In this document: positions 1 to 9,375 of the stretch, piece after piece
How the letters are laid out: every line of letters starts with the position of its first letter
Numbering within the stretch: the stretch's first letter is position 1
Source: Rhodococcus sp. 1168
GTDB lineage: Bacteria > Actinomycetota > Actinomycetes > Mycobacteriales > Mycobacteriaceae
DNA: 64,000 bases
Assembly (NCBI RefSeq): GCF_002091955.1
Contig: NZ_MKKY01000042.1
Coordinates: 186,001-250,000 of the forward strand
Direction: 5' to 3'
Made by a program: the position numbers and the translations under genes
The notes under the pieces: model-generated
Databases searched by the model: none
The model's input: the letters and a program-made list of their open reading frames with translations, nothing else
Told to the model about the DNA's origin: nothing

Positions 1-351
1 CAGTTCGCCAATGTTGCGGCGATCATCATCGCCAGCGTGCTGATCGGGATCATGGCGACGATCGGCTTCGTGTTGCTGATCATCCCGGGCATCATCGTGG
101 TGTTTCTGACGTGGTGGACGCTTCAATTCGTGGTCGACCGCAACGAAGATGCGATCACTGCAATCAAGTCGAGTTTCAGGGCGATTTCGTCGAACGCGGG
201 CCAATTGTTCTTGCTTGCACTCGCACTCGTCGGAATCAACATTCTCGGCGCGATCCCCTGCGGGCTAGGACTACTGGTGACCATTCCGATCACCATCATT
301 GCCTCGACGTATGCCTACCGCATCGTGACGAGCGGACAACCTGTCGCCTGA
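1..351 (+). CDS. Integral membrane protein, C-terminal part
   Basis: The reading frame is open from the first base, so this is the last 116 residues of a gene that begins outside the window. It has a long hydrophobic hairpin including LLIIPGIIVVFLTWW, a charged loop with DRNEDAITAIKSSF, and a second hydrophobic pair before a short polar tail ending QPVA. The pattern of a Pro-Gly break in a membrane segment followed by an A-x-IKxSF loop resembles the polytopic membrane proteins grouped as DUF975 or glycerophosphodiesterase membrane domains, but the N-terminus is missing and the family call is tentative. A strong hairpin follows the stop codon. Confidence 0.75.
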   Translation, partial: QFANVAAIIIASVLIGIMATIGFVLLIIPGIIVVFLTWWTLQFVVDRNEDAITAIKSSFRAISSNAGQLFLLALALVGINILGAIPCGLGLLVTIPITIIASTYAYRIVTSGQPVA

Positions 352-366
352 GCCTTCGGTCGAACA

Positions 367-412
367 AGTGGAAGGGCCCCGATTCTCTCGCGAGAATCGG
401 GGCCCTTCCACT
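367..412. terminator. Bidirectional hairpin terminator
   Basis: A perfect 21-bp stem (arm beginning AGTGGAAGGGCCCCGATTCT) with the 4-base loop TCGC lies between the end of the plus-strand membrane protein and the converging end of aspS. There is no long T tract, as is common for actinobacterial terminators, so the stem itself is the evidence. Confidence 0.8.
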
Positions 413-488
413 GTGAGTTCGGCTATCGAGTAGCCGAAGGCTCATCCTTTTCAGCCTGCGCGGATTCCTTCTTCTCCAGCTTGGCGTC

Positions 489-2249
489 CTACTCCGGCTT
501 GGCGTCTATGCCGGATTCCTTACGCTGTAGCGGCGTGATCGGCGCCGGCGCGTCGGTCAACGGGTCGACGCCGCCGCCGGACTTGGGGAATGCAATGACC
601 TCGCGGATCGAGTCGACTCCGGCAAGAAGAGCAGTGATCCGGTCCCAACCGAAGGCGATCCCGCCGTGCGGCGGCGCTCCGTAGCTGAAAGCGTCGAGCA
701 GGAATCCGAACTTCTCCTGTGCCTCGGCTTCGCCGATCCCCATCACCGCGAACACGCGTTCCTGAATGTCCTTGCGGTGGATACGAATACTGCCGCCACC
801 GATTTCGTTGCCGTTGCAGACGATGTCGTACGCGTAGGCGAGCGCCGACCCCGGATCGGTGTCGAAAGTCGCCATCGAATCCGGCTTCGGTGAAGTGAAA
901 GCATGGTGCACGGCCGTCCACGCCCCGGAGCCGACGGCAACGTCACCGCTGGCCGTCGCGTCGGACGTCGGCTCGAAAAGTGGCGCATCGACGACCCAGA
1001 CGAACGCCCAAGCCTTCGGGTCGATCAGGTCGAGTTTGCGTGCGATCTCACCACGCACTGCCCCGAGTAGCCCGCGCGAGCCCTTGACCGGTCCCGCGGA
1101 GAAGAAGATTGCGTCACCGGGCTTGGCGCCTACGTGAGCTGCGAGGCCGTCGCGCTCGGTATCGGTGAGATTCTTCGCTACCGGTCCACCGAGGCTTCCG
1201 TCCTCGCCGACGAGTACGTAGGCAAGTCCCTTGTGCCCACGCTGCTTGGCGAATTCCTGCCATTTGTCGAGCTGCTTGCGCGGCTGTGAGGCGCCGCCCG
1301 GCATCACTACCGCTCCGACGTACGGTGCCTGGAATACCCGGAAGGTCGTGTCGGCGAAGAAGTCGGTGCACTCGACGAGTTCGATCTCGAACCGAAGGTC
1401 CGGCTTGTCCGACCCGTAACGCCGCATCGACTCGGCGTACGTGATCCGAGGAATCTTGTCGACGATCTCGTAGCCGACCAGTTTCCACAGAGCCGCGAGG
1501 ATCTCTTCGGCCAGCAGAATGACGTCTTCCTGGGTGACAAAGCTCATTTCGACGTCGAGCTGGGTGAACTCGGGCTGACGATCGGCCCGGAAATCTTCGT
1601 CTCGGTAGCAGCGTGCGATCTGGTAGTACCGCTCGATTCCGCCGACCATCAGCAGCTGCTTGAACAGCTGCGGACTCTGCGGGAGCGCGTAGAAGCTGCC
1701 CGGCTGCAACCGTGCAGGCACGAGGAAATCTCGTGCGCCTTCGGGCGTGGATCGCGTCAAGGTGGGTGTCTCGACCTCGACGAACTCATGGTGCGCCAGC
1801 ACACTGCGTGCTGCAGCATTGACATGCGATCGCAGACGGATGGCGCTTCCCGGGCCCTCGCGACGCAAATCCAGGTACCGATACTTCAGGCGAGCTTCTT
1901 CGCCCGGCTGTTCATCGAGCTGGAACGGAAGAGGGGCACTCTCGGCGAGAACCTCGATCGCTGATGCGTCGACCTCGATGGCGCCGGTCGGAATCTCGAA
2001 ATTCTGGTTGCCGTCCGGTCTGGTCTCGACTTTGCCGGTCACCTTCACCACGTACTCCGCCCGTAGGCGGTGGGCCTGTTCGGCGACGGCGCCGTCACGG
2101 AAGACGACCTGAGCGACGCCGGACGCGTCACGAAGGTCGATGAAAATGACACCGCCGTGATCGCGTCGCCGCGCAACCCAACCCGTCAGGGTGACTGTTC
2201 GGTCGACGTGCTCGGGTCGAAGTGAGCCGGCGAGGTGGGTGCGCAGCAC
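489..2249 (-). CDS. aspS: Aspartate--tRNA ligase
   Basis: Class II aspartyl-tRNA synthetase, 586 residues, charging tRNA-Asp in the cytoplasm. It opens with the OB-fold anticodon-binding domain ([20 protein letters not shown]), followed by catalytic motif 2 ([18 protein letters not shown]), the bacterial insertion domain and motif 3 (GIAFGWDRI). The GTG start gives an N-terminus reading [10 protein letters not shown] like mycobacterial AspS and has AAAGGA just upstream; the frame could extend 8 codons further but without support. The protein ends [10 protein letters not shown] at an amber codon, after which the same frame stays open for 21 charged codons beginning DAKLEKKES before a second amber codon (see findings). 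The catalytic core is intact. Confidence 0.96.
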   Translation of the reverse strand: MLRTHLAGSLRPEHVDRTVTLTGWVARRRDHGGVIFIDLRDASGVAQVVFRDGAVAEQAHRLRAEYVVKVTGKVETRPDGNQNFEIPTGAIEVDASAIEVLAESAPLPFQLDEQPGEEARLKYRYLDLRREGPGSAIRLRSHVNAAARSVLAHHEFVEVETPTLTRSTPEGARDFLVPARLQPGSFYALPQSPQLFKQLLMVGGIERYYQIARCYRDEDFRADRQPEFTQLDVEMSFVTQEDVILLAEEILAALWKLVGYEIVDKIPRITYAESMRRYGSDKPDLRFEIELVECTDFFADTTFRVFQAPYVGAVVMPGGASQPRKQLDKWQEFAKQRGHKGLAYVLVGEDGSLGGPVAKNLTDTERDGLAAHVGAKPGDAIFFSAGPVKGSRGLLGAVRGEIARKLDLIDPKAWAFVWVVDAPLFEPTSDATASGDVAVGSGAWTAVHHAFTSPKPDSMATFDTDPGSALAYAYDIVCNGNEIGGGSIRIHRKDIQERVFAVMGIGEAEAQEKFGFLLDAFSYGAPPHGGIAFGWDRITALLAGVDSIREVIAFPKSGGGVDPLTDAPAPITPLQRKESGIDAKPE

Positions 2250-2410
2250 AGGTTTCCTTTCACAAAATTTCACAAAGCGTGTTCGTCGGTAGCCAATCCT
2301 ACGGAGACACCTACGCCGACCGGAAACGCGATCCCACCACGGCGTGCGAAGCTAGTGCGCGACCGAGACCGAAAGCCCACAGAATTGACCCCGATGAAAG
2401 GATTTCGGCG

Positions 2411-3340
2411 ATGACCTTCAACGAGGGCGCTCGTATGCAACCTGGCCGGGTTTCGACCGGCGGGGGCGGTGGCGGACGAGGCGGCAAGCTCGCGCTGGGC
2501 GGCGGCGCAGGTGGCCTGGTCATTCTGGTCTTGGCTTTGCTCTTCGGTGGAGATCCGGGATCCGTTCTCGGTCAACTCAGCGGTTCTACCGACAATGCAG
2601 GTCAGTCGCAGGCAGGCGGTACGGTGGCGAACTGCGAGACGGGCGCCGACGCCAATGCCAATATCGACTGCCGCGTGAGTTTTACCGTTGGCAGCCTCGA
2701 CACGGTGTGGGAATCCGAACTCCAGTCGCAGACCGGGGTCGCGTATGTGCAGCCGGCCGTTCAGCTGTTCACCGGATCGATCAACACAGGTTGCGGCAAC
2801 GCAACCAGCGCCGTCGGCCCGTTCTACTGCCCGGCCGACTCGACGGCCTACTTCGACACCAGTTTTTTCCAGGTTCTGGTGGACAGTTTCGGTTCGAGCG
2901 GCGGTCCCCTTGCACAGGAATACGTCGTGGCACATGAAGTCGGACATCACATTCAGAATCAGCTCGGCGACATCGGCCGTGCGCAGGCGGATCCACAGGG
3001 CCCACAATCAGGTGCTGTCCGGGTCGAGCTGCAAGCCGACTGCTACGCAGGGGTCTGGGCACATCATGCTGCGACGATTCCTGCACAGGACACCGGCGTT
3101 CCCTTCCTCGCTCCGTTGACCGACACCGATATTCGCGATGCTCTGTCCGCAGCGTCCTCGGTCGGCGACGATCGGATACAGCAGGCGTCGAGTGGCCGGG
3201 TCAATCCGGAGGGCTGGACCCACGGGTCGTCCGAGCAACGGCAGCAATGGTTCCTTTCGGGCTATCGAACCGGCCAAGTTGGCGCATGCAACACCTTCTC
3301 GGCCCGAGACCTCGACAACCCACCGGCGCTCCCTCGGTAA
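2411..3340 (+). CDS. Neutral zinc metallopeptidase (YpfJ-like)
   Basis: A 309-residue membrane-anchored protease-like protein. A Gly-rich N-terminus is followed by one membrane segment (GGLVILVLALLFGG, about residues 34-47), an Asn/Gln-rich linker and an extracytoplasmic domain. The zinc site is HEVGHH at residues 175-180 (HExxH), with a downstream ELQADCYAGVWA that supplies the third ligand in the putative neutral zinc metallopeptidase family (PF04228). The ATG is preceded by GAAAGGA; the frame is open upstream but has no better start. The position next to aspS matches the mycobacterial locus. Substrate unknown. Confidence 0.88.
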   Translation: MTFNEGARMQPGRVSTGGGGGGRGGKLALGGGAGGLVILVLALLFGGDPGSVLGQLSGSTDNAGQSQAGGTVANCETGADANANIDCRVSFTVGSLDTVWESELQSQTGVAYVQPAVQLFTGSINTGCGNATSAVGPFYCPADSTAYFDTSFFQVLVDSFGSSGGPLAQEYVVAHEVGHHIQNQLGDIGRAQADPQGPQSGAVRVELQADCYAGVWAHHAATIPAQDTGVPFLAPLTDTDIRDALSAASSVGDDRIQQASSGRVNPEGWTHGSSEQRQQWFLSGYRTGQVGACNTFSARDLDNPPALPR

Positions 3341-3431
3341 AGAGTTCGCGCGTCAGAACGGTCACGAGTGTGCTCACGGCGGCCTCTCGGGTACGCCGCT
3401 TTGCTTCGAACATCCGCCTCCGCGAAAGCCG

Positions 3432-3463
3432 TTGACATCTCGCTCATGCTGTGTAAATTTTAC
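3432..3463 (+). promoter_or_regulatory. Candidate promoter with overlapping palindrome, upstream of cupin gene
   Basis: TTGACA (3432-3437), a 16-base spacer and TAAATT (3454-3459) form a good sigma-A type promoter 41 bases before the cupin start. The -10 is embedded in the inverted repeat GTAAA-T-TTTAC (3453-3463), an AT-rich island in GC-rich DNA, which could be an operator. No regulator gene is adjacent. Confidence 0.5.
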
Positions 3464-3499
3464 TGTAGGACTGGAGTCTCACGACGAATCGAGACGGCG

Positions 3500-3997
3500 A
3501 TGAGCACCACCGCAGGAGTGATCGTTCGGGCACGTGACGAGGGTGAGCGTCGCTGGTTCTACGGAGGAGGCGAGCACCTCTGGAAGGCCACGACCGAGGA
3601 AACCAACGGTGCCTTCCTGCTTTTCGAAGATCGCATGACCGAAGGAAAGGTCACGCCTCTTCACATTCACCCCGAGTCCGACGAGTCGATGATGGTGCTC
3701 GAGGGGGAAATCCTCGTACACATCGACGGAACAGAACATCGGGTCGGCGCAGGTGGGTTCGCGCTCGCTGCCCGCGGTGTCCCTCATGCCTTCTTGGTTA
3801 CTTCGCCTGAGGTTCGGTTGCTGTGCCTACACACACCTGGTTGCTGCCAAAGGTTCTACCTGGGCGCCAGCGATCCGCTGACCGCCGAGAATGCGGGAAC
3901 CGTCGATATGGGTCGGGTCCAAGCATCGGCCGAGCAGTATGGCGGTATCGAGATTCTCGGTCCTCCACCCTTTGCGGCGCATCCCGACGGCATCTAG
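3500..3997 (+). CDS. Cupin-domain protein
   Basis: A 165-residue single-domain cupin. The first cupin motif is visible as HIHPESDESMMVLEGE (His-x-His then Glu), and the second as the GVPHAF region. Such proteins bind a metal in a beta barrel and act as small dioxygenases, isomerases or sensors; which applies here cannot be told. The ATG starts MSTTAGVIVRARDEG; the frame is open upstream, but the chosen start sits just after a candidate promoter. It is monocistronic, between the metallopeptidase and a convergent radical SAM gene. Confidence 0.85.
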   Translation: MSTTAGVIVRARDEGERRWFYGGGEHLWKATTEETNGAFLLFEDRMTEGKVTPLHIHPESDESMMVLEGEILVHIDGTEHRVGAGGFALAARGVPHAFLVTSPEVRLLCLHTPGCCQRFYLGASDPLTAENAGTVDMGRVQASAEQYGGIEILGPPPFAAHPDGI

Positions 3998-4061
3998 ATT
4001 TGCCACCTGGCAGGACGCCGACCCTTCCGTCCAGGCGATTCCTCGGTGAAGTGCTTGCACA

Positions 4062-5099
4062 TCAGAACAGGGTCAGTGCCGGGTCTACAGCGTTCGGCGT
4101 CGATGCCGGTTCCAGTTCGGCGGGCACGTTCACAGGTAGGAATTTGGTGTCGATGGGCCCGAACCCGTGGGTTGCAAGCAATGGGACGATACGTTCGCGC
4201 AGCCACGTCTTGTATTCGGGTGTGACGTACGCACCGCGTCCGTACAGCTGCCGATATCGCCTGACCAAGGCAGGGTGCTGCTCGGCCAGCCACGACATGA
4301 ACCAATTTTTGGTCGAGGACCGTAGGTGCATCGGCATCGCGGTCACCGATGTGGCGCCTGCCTCGGCCAACGCCCCGAACAGTCCGTCGAGCTGCTTGGC
4401 TCCGTCGGTCAGAAATGGGATAACCGGTGCCACCAGCACAGCGCACGGCAAACCGGCCTCACGAATCGATCGGATAAGATCTAGCCGGGCCCGCGGGCTC
4501 GGAGTTCCTGGTTCCAATTGCTTCTGTAGATCCGGGTCGTGGATAGCGAGGCTGATACTGATGCGCACGTCCACCTCCCGGGCCGCGAGCGTCAGCAGGG
4601 GTAGGTCACGCCGCAGCAACGTGCCTTTGGTCAGAATCGAGAACGGTGTACCGGACTCCGTCAGCGCTCGGATGATGCCCGGCATCAGCCGGTAGCGGCC
4701 CTCTGCGCGCTGATAGGGATCGGTATTGGTTCCCAGCGCAACCTGTTCACACTTCCACGATCTGCGTGAGAGTTCCTTTCGGAGCACAGCAGCAATGTTG
4801 GTCTTGACGACGATCTGCGAATCGAAATCGTTGCCGGAGTCCAGTCCGAGATATTCGTGGGTGGGCCGGGCGAAGCAGTAGCGGCATGCATGCGAACAAC
4901 CGCGTGCCGGGTTGATAGTCCAGGTGAACGGTAGCGAGGCGTCACCGGAAATCTTGTTCAATGCACTCTTGCACAGCACCTCGTGGAACGTGACGCCCTC
5001 GAACTCCGGCGTTTGCACGCTGCGCACGAGGCCGGCACGTTCCAAACCTGGTAGCGCGTCCTCGTCGGCAGCGTCGAGTGTTTGTCCCGCCCATCGCAT
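4062..5099 (-). CDS. Rv2578c-family radical SAM protein
   Basis: A 345-residue radical SAM enzyme. The [4Fe-4S]/SAM motif is CSHACRYC (Cys68, Cys72, Cys75), a CxxxCxxC cluster in the context RGCSHACRYCFARPTHEYL. The core continues with VALGTNTDPYQRAEGRY and ILTKGTLLRRDLPLL, conserved features of the SplB-like and Rv2578c group, and the protein ends in TLF like the mycobacterial homologue. The function of the group is not established. The ATG at MRWAGQ is chosen because it matches the mycobacterial N-terminus; two more codons are open upstream. It is convergent with the cupin gene. Confidence 0.9.
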   Translation of the reverse strand: MRWAGQTLDAADEDALPGLERAGLVRSVQTPEFEGVTFHEVLCKSALNKISGDASLPFTWTINPARGCSHACRYCFARPTHEYLGLDSGNDFDSQIVVKTNIAAVLRKELSRRSWKCEQVALGTNTDPYQRAEGRYRLMPGIIRALTESGTPFSILTKGTLLRRDLPLLTLAAREVDVRISISLAIHDPDLQKQLEPGTPSPRARLDLIRSIREAGLPCAVLVAPVIPFLTDGAKQLDGLFGALAEAGATSVTAMPMHLRSSTKNWFMSWLAEQHPALVRRYRQLYGRGAYVTPEYKTWLRERIVPLLATHGFGPIDTKFLPVNVPAELEPASTPNAVDPALTLF

Positions 5100-5243
5100 G
5101 CACACAGTCGAACATTTGTTCTATGTCATGTCAAGACGCAACGAGGCGTGCACCTTTCGGTTCGCGGAGCACTAGGTGGTGAGACAAACGCGACGAAGGA
5201 TAGCGTGTACCCACTGCCCGAACATGAAGGAGTACTTCTCACC

Positions 5244-5711
5244 GTGACTGCACCGAATATCCCGACTCTCGAACCGATCCTCCGGCTCGGCGTGACTCTC
5301 GGAGTTCCGATCGACATCGGCGGTGTCCCTACGGGAGAACGAGTCGTCATCCCCGTTCTCGGTGGTGCGGCGCCCGGACCGGACATCGAGGGCACGCTGG
5401 CCGGCACCTCGTCCGTCTTCGGATTGACACGGCCGGATGGCTGCACCGAATTCAGCGCCGAGTTCACTCTCGAACTGACGGTGGGCGGATATCTTTCACT
5501 GTCTTACCGCGGACTCCAATTCGGCCCGGCCGATGTCATCGCGGCACTGGGAGGGACCGAAGAAGTCGATCCGGCTACGTACTACTTCCGCGGAACTCTG
5601 GAAATCGCGACCTCCGTGCCGCAGTTCACGTACCTCAACCGGGCGCTGGTGGTGACATCCGGTTCACGATCGGCCGAAGCTGTTGTGCTCGACGCATTCT
5701 TGGTGACCTGA
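5244..5711 (+). CDS. DUF3237 family protein
   Basis: A 155-residue soluble protein of the DUF3237/UPF0311 type: LEPILRLGVTLGVPIDIG near the N-terminus, a Gly-rich turn, then GGYLSLSYRGLQFGP and TYYFRGTLEIATSVPQF, ending with LNRALVVTSG. The family is predicted to be a beta barrel of unknown function. The GTG start has GAAGGAG 11 bases upstream; a second possible GTG start at 5205, with GAAGGA 4 bases upstream, would add 13 residues. The 3' end lies 4 bases from the convergent membrane protein gene. Confidence 0.8.
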   Translation: MTAPNIPTLEPILRLGVTLGVPIDIGGVPTGERVVIPVLGGAAPGPDIEGTLAGTSSVFGLTRPDGCTEFSAEFTLELTVGGYLSLSYRGLQFGPADVIAALGGTEEVDPATYYFRGTLEIATSVPQFTYLNRALVVTSGSRSAEAVVLDAFLVT

Positions 5712-5715
5712 CCGA

Positions 5716-6348
5716 TCAGCTCGACAGTTCGGCGACTTCTCGATCGGTCAAAGTGGCAAGCGGAGTTCGTCCCGTCGCGCGGACCAACTCGATTGCTCGA
5801 AACAGCGGCCGCTCGTGCAGACCCGCGTCGCGCGCTTCTGCCTTGAGCTGATCGACCAGAACCGATGCGATCGCCGCCGCCGGTACCAACTCGGTGGTCC
5901 AGAGCGCATCGGCGAGCTTACGCAAAGACAGGATCGGCAGCTCTCGGCCACCGCCCTGGGTGTAGAGCGCGAGTGCGATCGTGACGCGAGCGTTGCCGTC
6001 GTACAACCGAAGAGTGACATTGTCGATCCGAGCGGTCCGCACCGCAATCTCGGCTGTCACGATCTTCGGCACCGACAATTGCTTCGTCCCGAAGCCGCCG
6101 CGGACGTGAATAGCGTTGCCGCTCAACCATGTTCGACGTCGGAGCACTATCCAAGTCGAGACCGACGTCGGCACCACCACGATGGCTCCGAGCACGACTG
6201 CCACAACCAACGGTAGGAAGAAGCTCGCGATGATCGCGAGCAGGATCGCGACTACTACTGCGCCGAACATGATCTTCATCAGCCGTGGTCTGATGAACTC
6301 GACCGGGACCAAATCGAGATCGACGTCATCCGAGCCGTCAGTCGGCAA
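5716..6348 (-). CDS. Two-TM membrane protein with PH-like C-terminal domain
   Basis: A 210-residue protein with two adjacent membrane segments ([20 protein letters not shown] and [19 protein letters not shown]) and a beta-rich cytoplasmic domain containing [20 protein letters not shown], which resembles bacterial PH-like domains. The TTG start is picked because TGGAGG lies 7 bases upstream; it overlaps the end of hisS by 11 bases, implying translational coupling. The frame is open further upstream inside hisS but no other start has a ribosome site. Function unknown. Confidence 0.75.
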   Translation of the reverse strand: MPTDGSDDVDLDLVPVEFIRPRLMKIMFGAVVVAILLAIIASFFLPLVVAVVLGAIVVVPTSVSTWIVLRRRTWLSGNAIHVRGGFGTKQLSVPKIVTAEIAVRTARIDNVTLRLYDGNARVTIALALYTQGGGRELPILSLRKLADALWTTELVPAAAIASVLVDQLKAEARDAGLHERPLFRAIELVRATGRTPLATLTDREVAELSS

Positions 6349-7609
6349 GACGGGCCTCCAGATGATCGACGACGGCATCCAGCGAAACCTGCTGCTGTTC
6401 ACCGGTGGCAAGTTCTTTGACAACAATGGACGTCTCGGCAAGTTCTTTGTCTCCGAGTACCAAAGCGAAGCGCGCTCCCGACCGATCGGCTGCCTTCATT
6501 GCTCCCTTCACACTACGATTTCCGTAGGCCAGGTCGACGCTGATTCCTTTGTGTCGCAACTCCCCCGCGATGGCCACGATCTTCGCTTTCGCTTCCAGGC
6601 CGAGCGGAACGCCGAACACTGCGCACCGGGAGGAAGCACCTGCCGATTTGCCCTCGGCTGCGAGGGCGAGCATCGTACGGTCGACGCCGAGCCCGAATCC
6701 GATACCCGAGAGCTCCTGACCACCCAACTGCGCCATGAGTCCGTCGTAGCGGCCCCCGCCTCCGATTCCGGACTGGGCACCGAGGCCGTCGTGCACGAAT
6801 TCGAACGTGGTCTTGGTGTAGTAGTCGAGTCCTCGCACCATACGTGGATTTACGACGTACGTAACTTTCATCGCGTCCAGGTGGGCGAGCACCTCGTCGA
6901 AGTGCGCCTTGGCGGAATCGGACAGATGATCGAGCATGATCGGTGCGTCGGCGGTCATCTCGCGGACTTCCGGCCTCTTGTCGTCCAGCACACGCAACGG
7001 GTTGATCTCCGCGCGGCGCCGAGTGTCCTCGTCGAGGGGCAGGGCGAACAGGAATTTCTGCAGTAGCTCTCGGTACTGCGGGCGACAGGTGTCGTCACCG
7101 AGAGAGGTGATCTCGAGCCTGAAATCGGTCAACCCGACACTACGAAACCCAGTGTCGGCGACGGCGATGACTTCGGCGTCCAGAGCTGGATCGTCTACAC
7201 CGATCGCCTCGACACCCACTTGTTGCAGCTGACGGTAGCGGCCGGCCTGTGGCCGCTCGTAGCGGAAGAAGGGCCCGGCATATGCCAGCTTTACCGGGAG
7301 CGCCCCTCGATCGAGGCCGTGTTCGATTACCGCGCGCATCACCCCGGCAGTGCCTTCCGGCCGGAGAGTGACCGATCGGTCCCCTCGATCGGCGAAGGTG
7401 TACATCTCCTTGCTGACCACGTCGGTCGACTCGCCGACGCCGCGGGCGAAGAGTCCGGTGTCCTCGAATATCGGCAGTTCGATATGCCCGTACCCCGCAT
7501 TTCGTGCTGCGGTCAGCAACCCCTCTCGAACAGCGACGAATTCGGCGGAGTTCGGCGGAAAGTAGTCTGGAACACCCTTGGGTGCAGAGAAGGTCGACGG
7601 CTTGCTCAC
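6338..7609 (-). CDS. hisS: Histidine--tRNA ligase
   Basis: Class II histidyl-tRNA synthetase, 423 residues. It begins KGVPDYFPP, has motif 2 ([17 protein letters not shown]), the histidine-specific [11 protein letters not shown] and GGGGRYDGL signatures, motif 3 ([10 protein letters not shown]), and a C-terminal anticodon-binding domain. The GTG start overlaps the TGA of the metallo-hydrolase gene by 4 bases, so the two are probably co-translated; the PH-like gene follows in the same operon. Confidence 0.96.
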   Translation of the reverse strand: MSKPSTFSAPKGVPDYFPPNSAEFVAVREGLLTAARNAGYGHIELPIFEDTGLFARGVGESTDVVSKEMYTFADRGDRSVTLRPEGTAGVMRAVIEHGLDRGALPVKLAYAGPFFRYERPQAGRYRQLQQVGVEAIGVDDPALDAEVIAVADTGFRSVGLTDFRLEITSLGDDTCRPQYRELLQKFLFALPLDEDTRRRAEINPLRVLDDKRPEVREMTADAPIMLDHLSDSAKAHFDEVLAHLDAMKVTYVVNPRMVRGLDYYTKTTFEFVHDGLGAQSGIGGGGRYDGLMAQLGGQELSGIGFGLGVDRTMLALAAEGKSAGASSRCAVFGVPLGLEAKAKIVAIAGELRHKGISVDLAYGNRSVKGAMKAADRSGARFALVLGDKELAETSIVVKELATGEQQQVSLDAVVDHLEARLAD

Positions 7610-8304
7610 GAGTGCATATTTCCTTGTTCGGGACCGGTCAGTCCAACGAGAAACGGATTGGACGCGCGTTCTTGGCCGATGGAGCTCTGGCCGCCGTGTC
7701 CGGGAAGGATCACGGTGTCGTCGGCCAGTGGTAGCAGAGATCGGGCGATCGAGCGGAGTAGCTGGTCATGATCACCACCGGGAAGGTCGCTGCGGCCGAT
7801 CGAACCGGCGAAGAGAGTGTCCCCGGTCAAAGCAATGGACACATCCCCGTCCGGCGCATCGATCGTTGTCGTGAATACCACCGAGCCCTGAGTGTGGCCC
7901 GGGGTACGCAGCACACCGAACGTGATTCCTGCGAGATCGAGTGCCATGCCGTCCTCGAGATCGAGTACATCGTCCGGCTCGTGGAACTCGGAGTCACCCA
8001 ACATCGCCGCCAATGCCGGCCCGGTCCCTCGAATCGGATCCGAGAGCATGTATCGGTCCTCGGCCTGGATGTAGGCGGGGATGCCGAACTTTCTGCAGAC
8101 AGGTTCCACGGACCATGTGTGATCGAGGTGTCCGTGAGTAAGGAGCACTGCGACCGGCGTCGTGTTCGAGGAGTTCAGAAACTCGAACAGGGGCTCTGCC
8201 GCATCCTGACCCGGATCGACGACGACGCATTCTTTTGCCCCGTCCTGGGCGAGTATGTAGCAGTTGGTCTGAAACATTCCCGCCGGGAATCCGGTGACGA
8301 GCAC
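7606..8304 (-). CDS. MBL-fold metallo-hydrolase (glyoxalase II-like, Rv2581c type)
   Basis: A 232-residue metallo-beta-lactamase-fold hydrolase. The metal-binding motif [10 protein letters not shown] (HxHxDH) is followed by TPGHTQGS, the bridging Asp in LTGDTLF, and the C-terminal [11 protein letters not shown]. These match the glyoxalase II-type branch, but the substrate is not determined by sequence. The GTG start ([16 protein letters not shown]) has GGAG 8 bases upstream and matches the mycobacterial N-terminus. It is the first gene of the run with hisS. Confidence 0.92.
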   Translation of the reverse strand: MLVTGFPAGMFQTNCYILAQDGAKECVVVDPGQDAAEPLFEFLNSSNTTPVAVLLTHGHLDHTWSVEPVCRKFGIPAYIQAEDRYMLSDPIRGTGPALAAMLGDSEFHEPDDVLDLEDGMALDLAGITFGVLRTPGHTQGSVVFTTTIDAPDGDVSIALTGDTLFAGSIGRSDLPGGDHDQLLRSIARSLLPLADDTVILPGHGGQSSIGQERASNPFLVGLTGPEQGNMHS

Positions 8305-8517
8305 AGCTGCAGCTCCTAGATCGGTCTGGCACGGTCTTTCCTGCAGCCTAGTTGCACGGTGCGACCCGGACATCGCCAGTGCCTGGCGCTGCGCGCTGTG
8401 GAGCCCGTCAGAGTGTTCTCAGGATGTAATGGCACACTCACTGACGGCCGGTTTCGGCTCCGAACAGCCGGATCGAGCGCCGGTAATCGATCGAGGACAA
8501 GCGGGAGGACAGGCGAA

Positions 8518-9375
8518 TTGCCCAGCAACGAGCAACGGCGTGAGGCAGCGAAAAGGAAGCTCGAGCGACAACTCGAACGCCGAGCAGAGCGAGCCAAGAA
8601 GCGTAAACAGCTGACGATCGCCGGGTCTGTTCTGGGCGTGGCCGTCGTAGTCGGTGCGGTCGCAGTCGTTTTCGCGATCACCCGAGGTGGTGACGAAACC
8701 GAGACGACCGCATCGGACACCCCTTCTGCAGACACACTCATCTCCGACGGCCGCTCCGAGCCGCTTCCGGAGACCGTGAATTGCGCGTACCCGGCGGCAC
8801 AAGCGCCGGCGGCGAAGCCGAACACGCCACCACGCACCGACGCGATTCCGACGAGCGACGAGCCCCTGAGCTACAGCATGGAGACCTCGCAGGGCAACAT
8901 CGGGCTGACGCTGAACAACCCGCAGGCGCCGTGCACTGTCAACAGCTTCGTTTCGCTGGCAAACCAGGGATACTTCGACGGAACCTCCTGCCATCGTCTT
9001 ACAACGTCTGCAGGGTTGCAGGTGCTCCAGTGCGGCGATCCTGCGGGTACCGGTCAAGGCGGACCCGGCTACGAGTTCGCCGATGAGTTCCCGGTCGACC
9101 AATACAACGTCGGCGACCCTGCAGCCGGCCAGCCGATCTCCTATCCCCGCGGCACCCTTGCCATGGCAAACGCCGGGCCTGGAACCAATGGAAGCCAGTT
9201 CTTCCTCGTCTTCGGTGATTCGAAGCTGCCTCCCGCATACACGGCGTTCGGAACCATCGACGAGACGGGTCTGCAGACTCTCGACAAGGTCGCAGCAGGC
9301 GGGGTCGAAGGCGGTGCCCAAGACGGAAAGCCGGCCCTTCCCGTAGACATCACGAGCGTGGTGAGCGATCTATGA
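8518..9375 (+). CDS. Membrane-anchored cyclophilin-type peptidyl-prolyl isomerase
   Basis: A 285-residue single-pass protein. A basic N-terminus (RREAAKRKLERQLERRAERA) stays in the cytoplasm, a membrane helix follows at about residues 31-54, then a linker and an extracytoplasmic cyclophilin domain with SLANQGYFDGTSCHRL, GGPGYEFADEF and GPGTNGSQFFLVF. It probably folds exported proteins. The TTG start has GGGAGGA 8 bases upstream. The TGA overlaps the ATG of a second cyclophilin by 4 bases. It corresponds to the mycobacterial Rv2582 position. Confidence 0.92.
   Translation: MPSNEQRREAAKRKLERQLERRAERAKKRKQLTIAGSVLGVAVVVGAVAVVFAITRGGDETETTASDTPSADTLISDGRSEPLPETVNCAYPAAQAPAAKPNTPPRTDAIPTSDEPLSYSMETSQGNIGLTLNNPQAPCTVNSFVSLANQGYFDGTSCHRLTTSAGLQVLQCGDPAGTGQGGPGYEFADEFPVDQYNVGDPAAGQPISYPRGTLAMANAGPGTNGSQFFLVFGDSKLPPAYTAFGTIDETGLQTLDKVAAGGVEGGAQDGKPALPVDITSVVSDL

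Noticed and set aside
2222..2410. N-terminal extension of the zinc metallopeptidase
   Set aside because: It overlaps the aspS start region and lacks a ribosome site; the ATG at 2411 has one.
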